Shown piece by piece: positions 1 through 5,385 of a DNA stretch of 9,877 nucleotides (position 1 is its first letter; the number at the start of each line of letters is the position of its first letter). The stretch is from assembly GCA_035652095.1 (NCBI GenBank), contig DASREM010000048.1:1-9877 (forward strand). The letters run 5' to 3'. Made by a program: the position numbers and the translations under genes. The notes beneath the pieces were generated by a model that made no database searches, was not told where the DNA came from, and saw nothing but the letters and a program-made list of their open reading frames with translations. The stretch comes from DASREM01 sp035652095. Lineage in GTDB: Bacteria > Acidobacteriota > Terriglobia > Terriglobales > Acidobacteriaceae.

Positions 1-377
1 CGGGCGACGTTGTTGGGATCGCCGCCAAAGCCGAAGCTGCTCACGAATAGATCGTCGAAAAGCAACCCGCTGTGATCGGGCGACTGGAGGGAGAGGGTCT
101 GCTCAAGCAGGCGCGGTCCCGTGTGCTGGTTCACAAAGGTGTCGTACATAGCGAAGCTGGTCGGGTCGGAGGCGTTCAACTTCTGGCTGCTGACATCCAC
201 CGCCCGATAGCCAAACTCGAAGCTCTGCTGCACGACGTAATCCCCGAGTTTCTTCTCCTCGGGCGGCGGAGAACTCGGGTTCCCTGGGCCAGCTTGACCT
301 GTGGTCTGGGCGAACGTGATCACCGGGATCGCCTGCGCCACGAAAAACACCACTATGAACCATCGGTAGAATTTCAT
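1..377 (-). CDS. Outer-membrane beta-barrel, MtrB/PioB-like (N-terminal part)
   Basis: Partial gene: 125 codons from the ATG at 377-375, running off the left edge without a stop. Residues 1-23 form a signal peptide (basic start, hydrophobic core, likely cleavage after TFA), followed by a Pro/Ser-rich linker (about 24-43). From residue 46 there are alternating, aromatic-rich strands (YVVQQSFEFGYR, then a GPRLLEQTLSL stretch and an SSFGFGGDP turn), which look like the first strands of a large barrel. The start is preceded by GAGGAG seven bases upstream. It lies 47 bases after a decaheme MtrA/DmsE-like cytochrome gene. In known porin-cytochrome complexes the barrel sheathes such a cytochrome across the outer membrane, so the neighbour supports the call. 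The visible part lacks the N-terminal CxxC of gammaproteobacterial MtrB. Family membership is inferred from context and sequence style; another outer-membrane porin is the alternative. Confidence 0.6.
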   Translation of the reverse strand, partial: MKFYRWFIVVFFVAQAIPVITFAQTTGQAGPGNPSSPPPEEKKLGDYVVQQSFEFGYRAVDVSSQKLNASDPTSFAMYDTFVNQHTGPRLLEQTLSLQSPDHSGLLFDDLFVSSFGFGGDPNNVA

Positions 378-424
378 ATCGCACTCCTCGCAACTTCGAT
401 TTCTGACCTTTGAACCCCCCGGTT

Positions 425-1390
425 TCACTTCATGAAAGTCTCATCAGCATTCGAACCATGGATGAAGACGTGGCAAATCGTGCATGCTTGAAATTTCGCG
501 CTTTGGTCGTGCACGGGGCCAGCCGGCGTTCCCGGTGCAATCGAGTCTCGTGCGCGCGTATTTGGTGTGGCGGTGGGCGTGTGGCACTGGAGACAGAGAA
601 GATTGACCTGGTTGACCATCAACAGACGTGGATTGACCGAGCCATGCGGCTGGTGACAGGAACTGCAACCCTGAGTTTTCATGGGCGCATGTTCGAATAC
701 CCACGGCCCCTGAAGATTTCTATGGCATTTGTAGCAAACGGTGTCCTGTTCCTCCGCAGCGCGCACGGAGCGCGGCATCGGACTGCCGTGCACGTTGTGG
801 CAATCGGTGCACTTGAGCAGGCCCTCGTTGACCCGGTGACGGAATGGTTTGCTGAAGTCAGCCTTCTGCTCTGTGTGGCAGGTGTAGCAGAGCTGTGGTT
901 GCTTCTCGACCAGAAGGCGCCGTTGTTCTTTCGCAAAGTGGGGAGAGTGGCACGAGATGCAGCTCACGCCGTTTGTCGCGTGCGCGGAACGCTCGAAATT
1001 GGCGTGCTCCGCTTTTAGGGCGTGGCAGGAGAGGCAGCGCTTGCTGATGACCTCGGGCGCCTGATCTTTAAATACGAAAATCTTGGTTTTGTCGCCTCCG
1101 CTGTTGACGTGCTCGGCCCCTGGGCCGTGGCACGTTTCACAGCTGTGAGCTTCGGTCCCCTCCTTGGTTTTCAAAAGGCTGTTCCAGTGCCGAGTCTTCT
1201 GAAGGCCATTAGAGAGATCTTCGTGGCAGGTTTTGCAGGTATCGGCTCCCACGTATTGAGAGGAAGCCGGTTCCTTATCGGGAGCGGGTTTGGCCGCCTG
1301 ACCATTGGCTCCGGCCCTGGAGCTCGCAACGAACAACGCTGCGATTGCAATCCCGAACGAAATCCGCTTTAAGCTGTTTAACAATTGCAT
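425..1390 (-). CDS. Decaheme c-type cytochrome, MtrA/DmsE family
   Basis: A 321-residue secreted cytochrome with ten CxxCH heme-binding motifs, at residues 52, 84, 119, 144, 168, 194, 219, 242, 266 and 303. Residues 1-27 form a signal peptide and no other membrane segment is seen, so the protein is periplasmic. Ten hemes in about 290 mature residues match the size and heme count of MtrA and DmsE, which form a heme wire inserted into an outer-membrane barrel. The start ATG (1390) has an AGGAG seven bases upstream. It lies 45 bases after the nonaheme gene and 47 bases before the barrel gene, so cotranscription is likely. Expected role: carrying electrons between periplasmic donors (the nonaheme and monoheme cytochromes of this operon) and the outer membrane. 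The direction of flow cannot be read from sequence. Heme count is seen directly; family assignment is from heme number, length and the barrel neighbour. Confidence 0.88.
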   Translation of the reverse strand: MQLLNSLKRISFGIAIAALFVASSRAGANGQAAKPAPDKEPASSQYVGADTCKTCHEDLSNGLQKTRHWNSLLKTKEGTEAHSCETCHGPGAEHVNSGGDKTKIFVFKDQAPEVISKRCLSCHALKAEHANFERSAHATNGVSCISCHSPHFAKEQRRLLVEKQPQLCYTCHTEQKADFSKPFRHRVNEGLLKCTDCHNVHGSPMPRSVRAAEEQDTVCYKCHRNLQGPWVFEHAPMKTQGCSSCHQPHGSVNPRLLMVNQVNLLCLQCHTPTATPNTRARDSIAPGTPAGPVHDQSAKFQACTICHVFIHGSNADETFMK

Positions 1391-1435
1391 ATCGTGCTCC
1401 TGAGAAAGGCATTGCGTGATGTCATTTTCTTGGGC

Positions 1436-2704
1436 CTAACTTTCTATCTTCTTGATGTACAGCCGAAGCCCAGCCAAAACTATCCCGATCGCGATGAGGG
1501 ACATTCCCAACCCAACCCGCCTATAGTTGCGCTCAACCATGGCTTTCTTCCCAGCTTGCAGGTTCCTTTCGGCGACTTTCAGGCCGGCTTGAATATCCTG
1601 ATCCACCAAGTCCGTCCGGAAGCTATGAATCGTGACTCGAGCCTTGGTCAGCGAATCCCGCGCCTGATCCTGTCCCAGCCTAGCCTCGCTCACCTCCATG
1701 CCAGAAGACTCGGCGACACGGAGAACTTGGTCTGCCCTTTTGACGGCCTCGTCCAATCGACTCAAGCTACTCCGTAGTCCTGCCCTTGCTTGATCACAGG
1801 CGTCACCTGGGTTATGACACTGCATACAGACGGCGTCGGGACCAGTGCCCAGCTTCGCGTCCGTTGGATGGCTGATGCCATGATTGCTATGACACACAAC
1901 GCATCCAGGAAGAGAAGCCGCTTCAAAGGCCTTTTTGTGCGAGCTCTTTTCATACATTTGGGCTTGGAACGCGTGACAGTTCGAGCACACATTCTGAACC
2001 TTGTCTAGTCCTGGCGGCGCCGCGCCATGGTTTCCGTGACACGTAGAACAGGTTGGCGCACTCAGATCGCCTCGCACCGCGAGCGCGTCGTGGTGCACGC
2101 TCGTGCTGTACTTTGCGAACTGATCCGTGGGAACGGAGTATCCCTTCATGTAGGCGGCGTCAGAATGGCAGCGCGAGCACGTATTCGCCACGTTGACCGG
2201 GTTTACCGTCGAACGGGGATCACTGGGTGCCCTTAGATCGTGGACACTGTGACAATCCGTGCAGACTGCGACCTTCGTATCTCCTGCCGCAAATCGCTTG
2301 CCGTGCACACTGGTGTGGTACTGGTCCAACTGATCGGTGCGCAAGCTGGGGTTGAACTGCCGAATGTACGTTGGATCCGAATGGCAAGAACCACACAATT
2401 GCGGGATCTGCTTGCGATCGATCTTGCCTTTCCAACCGGCTTTCCGGCTCATGGCTTTATCTGGATCGTCGCTGGCTGGGTCGCCTCCGTGGCAGCTGGC
2501 GCAAGACAGACCCTTCTGGGAGTGAATGTCTTGGCTGAATTTATCCTGGCTGACCCCCAGAGGATCAGGCAAGGCGGAGTGACAATCGAGGCAGGAGTTC
2601 GGAGTTTGCCCATAACATAGGCAGGTTGCGAGCACGACGAAGCCGGCCAGCCCGATATAGCGGGCTGCGCTGAACGGTCGGAGCTTATTTCGCAAGATGA
2701 CCAT
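1436..2704 (-). CDS. Nine-heme c-type cytochrome with C-terminal membrane anchor
   Basis: A 422-residue multiheme cytochrome. Nine CxxCH motifs start at residues 38, 68, 104, 148, 176, 219, 240, 268 and 293. Residues 1-33 look like a signal peptide (cleavage probably near YGQ). After the last heme, residues 301-396 form a highly charged, helical, coiled-coil-like region without Cys, then a single hydrophobic helix at about 397-416 and a basic tail (YIKKIES), giving a periplasmic heme domain on a stalk anchored in the inner membrane. The start codon lies inside the cytochrome b gene, whose stop is 20 bases further on. Its ribosome site is weak, suggesting translational coupling. The position beside Rieske and cytochrome b suggests it replaces cytochrome c1/f as electron exit from the quinol-oxidising complex; this is inference. 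I do not recognise a named family beyond general cytochrome c3/multiheme proteins. Confidence 0.85.
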   Translation of the reverse strand: MVILRNKLRPFSAARYIGLAGFVVLATCLCYGQTPNSCLDCHSALPDPLGVSQDKFSQDIHSQKGLSCASCHGGDPASDDPDKAMSRKAGWKGKIDRKQIPQLCGSCHSDPTYIRQFNPSLRTDQLDQYHTSVHGKRFAAGDTKVAVCTDCHSVHDLRAPSDPRSTVNPVNVANTCSRCHSDAAYMKGYSVPTDQFAKYSTSVHHDALAVRGDLSAPTCSTCHGNHGAAPPGLDKVQNVCSNCHAFQAQMYEKSSHKKAFEAASLPGCVVCHSNHGISHPTDAKLGTGPDAVCMQCHNPGDACDQARAGLRSSLSRLDEAVKRADQVLRVAESSGMEVSEARLGQDQARDSLTKARVTIHSFRTDLVDQDIQAGLKVAERNLQAGKKAMVERNYRRVGLGMSLIAIGIVLAGLRLYIKKIES

Positions 2705-3770
2705 AAAGACTCATACCTGCCACGTAGGCAAGAGCAAATACTGCAAGCCCAGTGATCCACCGCTTGGTGCGCGAGGGGTGATCACTCTCAAAGAAAGGCA
2801 GCAGGAGCCACAACAGACCGACCAAGCCGAAAGCAAGTACACCCAGAACCTCCCCGTCGATGAGCCACACTTTGGGTGGGATGAGCTTGAGCGTCTGGAA
2901 CATGAAGAGGAAATACCACTCGGGCTTGATCCCGGCTGGCGCGGAGGTGAAGGGGTCGGCTTTGACACCCAGATTCCACGGGAAAATGGCTGCGAGCGCC
3001 CCAAGCACTCCGAGTGCGATATACCAAGCCATGAGTTCCCGCAATAGGAAATTGGGGAAGAACTTCATTTCGCGTTTCGCGGATGGATTCGCAGACCACT
3101 CCACCTCAAGCTTGGGAGGCACGCTGATGCCCAGGCGCTGAACCAGAAGGAGGTGCAGCGTAATCAGCAACGTTGCCAACCCAGGCAGGACCGCAACGTG
3201 AAATCCGAAGAAGCGGGTGAGCGTCGCGCCGGTGACTTCCTCGCCACCGCGGAGAAAGATCACCAGAGGCTTCCCGATGACGGGGACTTGCCCGGTAATC
3301 TCAGTACCGACCTTGGTGGCAAAGAAAGCCAAGGTGTTCCACGGCAGCAAGTAGCCGCTGAAGCCGAAGCCCATGACGAGAAATAGGAGGATCACTCCGC
3401 TGACCCACGTGAGCTCACGCGGTTTGCGGTACGCCTTAAGGAACAGCACACTGAACATGTGCGCAAAGGCAGTGAAAATCATGAGATTGGCTGACCATGA
3501 GTGGATCGACCGAATCAGCCAGCCAAACTGCACCTGGGTCATGATGTACTGCACGCTCTCGAAGGCTTCGTTCGCTCCGGGCCGGTAATACAGAAGCAGT
3601 AGGATCCCGGTCAGCACCTGGATGACGAACAAGAAGAGAGTGATACCCCCGAGGAAATACCAATAGGAGAGCCGGTGGAGAGGAACAGTTTTCTTCCGCA
3701 ACGGGGCGATCAGGTCATCCCAGCCGAACCGTTCGTCCAGCCAGTTGCGCACGTTGCGTAAGGGACTCAT
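2685..3770 (-). CDS. Cytochrome b, b6 and subunit IV fused in one chain
   Basis: A 361-residue integral membrane subunit of a quinol-oxidising bc/b6f-type complex. The first half matches cytochrome b6 closely: TM helices near 40-62, 94-113, 119-143 and 190-212, with heme ligands H90/H104 (13 residues between) and H191/H206 (14 between), the b6-type spacing. The second half resembles subunit IV: an ADPF segment, the Qo-site PEWY motif at 283-286, and helices near 243-263, 306-326 and 337-355, seven helices in total. The frame is open upstream to 3827, but the start MSPLRN at 3770 is preferred because GGGAGG lies seven bases upstream and it begins one base after the Rieske stop. The Cys that binds heme ci in b6 is replaced by Phe (F39 in YWYFLGG). 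It sits between Rieske and a multiheme cytochrome, with no cytochrome c1 or f gene nearby. Confidence 0.93.
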   Translation of the reverse strand: MSPLRNVRNWLDERFGWDDLIAPLRKKTVPLHRLSYWYFLGGITLFLFVIQVLTGILLLLYYRPGANEAFESVQYIMTQVQFGWLIRSIHSWSANLMIFTAFAHMFSVLFLKAYRKPRELTWVSGVILLFLVMGFGFSGYLLPWNTLAFFATKVGTEITGQVPVIGKPLVIFLRGGEEVTGATLTRFFGFHVAVLPGLATLLITLHLLLVQRLGISVPPKLEVEWSANPSAKREMKFFPNFLLRELMAWYIALGVLGALAAIFPWNLGVKADPFTSAPAGIKPEWYFLFMFQTLKLIPPKVWLIDGEVLGVLAFGLVGLLWLLLPFFESDHPSRTKRWITGLAVFALAYVAGMSLYGHLAK

Positions 3771-3771
3771 C

Positions 3772-4257
3772 TCAAGCCTCCCGCCGACGCCGCACGAATA
3801 TCTCGTCCCCTCGCACCTGCACCTCAAAGCCTTCTAGTGGGCGCGGCGGAGGACCCGAAATATTTCGGCCGTTGAGGTCGTACTTACCGTTGTGGCAAGC
3901 GCACCAGACCTGGCGCAAATCATCGCGGTACTGGACTGTGCAGGACAAATGCGTGCATGTCGCTGACATGGCGCGGTACTCTCCGCTGGAAGTGCGGATC
4001 AGCAGACCAGGGTGATTGCCAAACCGGAAAATCTTTCCACTGTTCGGCTTCAGCTCTCCGACACGCCCTGCTACGACGGAATCGCTTCCGAGGTCGGAAG
4101 CTTTCGGCGGGACTAGGTAGCGCAAGACGGGGTAGACGAATGCAGCAGCCGTTGCCAGAAACCCGCCACCCAGCAGCACTTCGACGAATCTCCGACGTGG
4201 TACCGGCGCCGATAGCCGGTCGCTGGGGTTCATCATTCCCTGGTCACTCGTTGCCAT
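3772..4257 (-). CDS. Rieske [2Fe-2S] protein of a bc/b6f-type complex
   Basis: A 161-residue protein from MATSDQ. Residues 21-23 (RRRF) precede a hydrophobic helix at 27-47, a Tat-like uncleaved anchor typical of Rieske subunits. Box I is CTHLSC (101-106) and box II is CACH (119-122), giving cluster ligands C101, H103, C119, H122 and a C106-C121 disulfide pair. It takes electrons from quinol at the outer face of the inner membrane and passes them to a c-type cytochrome. The frame is open to 4332, but the upstream extension overlaps the preceding cytochrome gene and looks unlike protein. The ATG at 4257 has AGAGG about six bases upstream and leaves a 19-base gap. MMNPSD, seven codons in, is an alternative start. 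In box II the residue two after the His is Gly rather than the Ser of high-potential Rieske proteins. Confidence 0.92.
   Translation of the reverse strand: MATSDQGMMNPSDRLSAPVPRRRFVEVLLGGGFLATAAAFVYPVLRYLVPPKASDLGSDSVVAGRVGELKPNSGKIFRFGNHPGLLIRTSSGEYRAMSATCTHLSCTVQYRDDLRQVWCACHNGKYDLNGRNISGPPPRPLEGFEVQVRGDEIFVRRRREA
3777..3782 (-). promoter_or_regulatory. Ribosome binding site of cytochrome b, inside the Rieske gene
   Basis: GGGAGG on the minus strand, in the last codons of the Rieske gene, with six bases between it and the ATG ending at 3770. The Rieske stop TGA (3774-3772) and the cytochrome b ATG are separated by one base. This decides the cytochrome b start over the upstream in-frame ATG at 3827 and implies coupled translation of the two partner subunits. 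Confidence 0.75.
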
Positions 4258-4276
4258 AGCCGCCTCTCTGATCGAT

Positions 4277-4630
4277 TCACTTCTTGCCCAGGTTGCGGAC
4301 GTGGGCCACCAACAGCTTGATTTGGTCGTCACTCAGCTTCTGGCTGAAAGCCGGCATCTTACCTTTCCCTTGGGCAATCATCTGGGACAGCGCAGCATCT
4401 GCTTGTTTCTGCACGTCGGCGGAGTGCAGATCACGGACATCGAGTTTCTGTCCCATGGGAGTTTTGCCGGCACCGTCGGGACCATGGCACATGGCGCATT
4501 TTGCTTTGAAAAGTCCAGCCCCGTCAGTTGGAGCATTCTGCCCCTGGGCCAAGCTCGGCGTAATTGTTGCCGCGAGAAAGAGGAGGAGGATAACAACGGA
4601 CAGCCGCAAAGCATGTGAGACAAACTTCAT
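4277..4630 (-). CDS. Monoheme class I cytochrome c, periplasmic
   Basis: A 117-residue protein with a signal peptide (1-28, cleavage after SLA), one heme site CAMCH at 45-49 and a likely axial Met at 92 in the KMPAF segment. It ends with a helix of the class I fold (DDQIKLLVAHVRNL, 101-114). About 89 mature residues is the usual size for a small soluble c6/c551/c552-type carrier. The start has AAGGAG seven bases upstream. It is 19 bases upstream of the Rieske gene, so it probably belongs to the same operon and could act as a mobile electron acceptor of the Rieske/cytochrome b complex, or shuttle electrons to the multiheme proteins. That routing is inference. The family call is firm; the exact subfamily is not. 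Confidence 0.9.
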   Translation of the reverse strand: MKFVSHALRLSVVILLLFLAATITPSLAQGQNAPTDGAGLFKAKCAMCHGPDGAGKTPMGQKLDVRDLHSADVQKQADAALSQMIAQGKGKMPAFSQKLSDDQIKLLVAHVRNLGKK

Positions 4631-4761
4631 GTTGTGCTCCTTGTCTTGGTTTCCGGCTTGTTATTTGAGATTGAGACCGACGTTGGCGGTGAGCGGGCAA
4701 CGATCACTTACAGCGTTGCGGCTGACGCCAACACCGGCGACGAGTCAGAGTGGAGACACTA
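4631..4761. other. Intergenic gap before the cytochrome operon core
   Basis: 131 bases between the small Cys/His-rich gene and the monoheme cytochrome gene. It holds the AAGGAG ribosome site near 4640 and no convincing promoter or terminator. On the minus strand an open stretch from 4744 to 4664 (27 codons, stop TAA at 4663-4661) reads like two short beta-strands (VAGVGVSR and TANVGLNLK). It has no start codon and is out of frame with the upstream gene, so it may be a gene-end remnant or chance. Confidence 0.4.
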
Positions 4762-5232
4762 CTAGATCAGGAAGGTACAAATGACGGCCTGCTTGGAATT
4801 CGACCCCAATGGGGGAGGGCTTTCGGGCAAGCGCGGTAGGGCTGCAACCAGCACTGCATCTCCAACGTTCCGCTCGCCGTCAGTCAGTGAAAGACCTGGC
4901 GTACGATCAGGCGGAACGAGAGTGGCGCTGGACGGTCGGCTGCCTCGGGAGCAAGCGTGGCACGCGACGCGATGGGTTACCGCTTCCAAGGTGCGACCGA
5001 GTGCCACATGAGACATGTGGTGGGAGCAATGGTCAGAGGGAGAAGGCGCAGTCTTCTGATTCGCAGTTTCCTTGACGCAATGCTGGCAACAAATTGCCGC
5101 AGGTGCGCCCAGCGATGTGATCAGCAGCACTACAAGAACGAATTGGGATGCGCGTCGCAGTCTCTCCCCTCCCAAGGTTCGGTAGCCAGAGACTAGTGGC
5201 GATTTGCCACAACTGGCCATGACGAAGGACAC
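4762..5232 (-). CDS. Small secreted Cys/His-rich protein, unknown function
   Basis: I do not recognise this protein. Up to 156 residues from a GTG at 5232. A hydrophobic segment (about 30-47) acts as signal peptide or anchor and is followed at once by Cys and His clusters: CCQHC (48-52), HCSHH with a further His (68-75), and CHAC (91-94). The rest is Pro- and Ser-rich. The Cys/His pattern suggests metal binding in the periplasm, but there is no CxxCH heme site. The start is uncertain: neither GTG 5232 nor ATG 5220 has a good ribosome site, whereas GGAGGGGAGAGA (5172-5161) sits directly before a CTG at 5160 that would give a short, typical signal peptide starting MRRASQ. It lies first in line before the respiratory genes, 131 bases ahead of the cytochrome c gene. 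Expression is plausible but not proven; a strand shadow is less likely given the signal-like segment. Confidence 0.6.
   Translation of the reverse strand: MSFVMASCGKSPLVSGYRTLGGERLRRASQFVLVVLLITSLGAPAAICCQHCVKETANQKTAPSPSDHCSHHMSHVALGRTLEAVTHRVACHACSRGSRPSSATLVPPDRTPGLSLTDGERNVGDAVLVAALPRLPESPPPLGSNSKQAVICTFLI
5161..5172 (-). promoter_or_regulatory. Strong purine-rich ribosome site before a CTG codon
   Basis: Minus-strand GGAGGGGAGAGA directly precedes CTG (5160-5158) inside the open frame of the Cys/His-rich gene. It is the best Shine-Dalgarno match in that frame's first 80 bases and argues that translation may begin at CTG 5160 rather than at GTG 5232 or ATG 5220. CTG starts are rare, so this remains a hypothesis. 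Confidence 0.35.
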
Positions 5233-5239
5233 GCAATAA

Positions 5240-5255
5240 TGTGATCCTCGTCACA
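5240..5255. promoter_or_regulatory. CRP/FNR-family operator-like palindrome
   Basis: TGTGA-TCCTCG-TCACA, a perfect 5-base dyad with a 6-base spacer, identical in its arms to the classical CRP half-sites. It lies between the sigma-54 regulator gene (ending at 5386) and the Cys/His-rich gene that leads the respiratory operon. If it acts as a class II activator site, transcription toward the cytochromes would start near 5206, which fits the downstream CTG start candidate. No CRP/FNR gene is in the window. Confidence 0.5.
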
Positions 5256-5323
5256 AATCGCATGTGCGCCATGTATCCGCGGCACCCGCATTCTTTGGAG
5301 GCCGGTCAAGAACGGCTCATGTT

Positions 5324-5339
5324 GCATGGCATCGTCCAT
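5324..5339 (-). promoter_or_regulatory. Weak -24/-12-like element upstream of the respiratory genes
   Basis: On the minus strand TATGGACGATGCCATGCA has GG and GC ten bases apart (5337-5336 and 5325-5324), as sigma-54 promoters require, and an ATGCA close to TTGCA. The -24 half (TGGACG) deviates from TGGCAC at three positions. It would start transcription near 5312 toward the cytochrome operon. It could be chance. Confidence 0.2.
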
Positions 5340-5385
5340 ACTGGCTACGCAGATTCGCCCACAGGCGTCGAATTGTTAAGTCTGT

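Noticed and set aside
410..1018. 202-codon plus-strand open frame opposite the decaheme gene
   Set aside because: It is antisense to a gene with ten CxxCH motifs; its product shows no domain, and GC-rich cytochrome genes commonly leave long antisense frames.
1385..3386. Several plus-strand open frames opposite the nonaheme and cytochrome b genes
   Set aside because: They are shadows of clearly recognisable minus-strand genes, with implausible composition and no ribosome sites supporting them.
3771..3827. Longer cytochrome b reading frame starting at 3827
   Set aside because: The extra 19 residues lie inside the Rieske gene, are Cys/Arg-rich and unlike cytochrome b N-termini; the ATG at 3770 has a good ribosome site.
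4258..4332. Longer Rieske reading frame starting at 4332
   Set aside because: It overlaps the cytochrome c gene by over 50 bases and adds a Trp/Ser-rich stretch; ATG 4257 has AGAGG upstream and gives a normal Tat-like N-terminus.
4284..4784. 166-codon plus-strand frame over the monoheme cytochrome gene
   Set aside because: The minus strand carries a complete signal peptide, CAMCH and Met ligand; the plus frame has no recognisable feature.
5301..5316. Short GCCG...CGGC hairpin after the regulator gene
   Set aside because: Only a four-base stem and no T-run; too weak to call a terminator.
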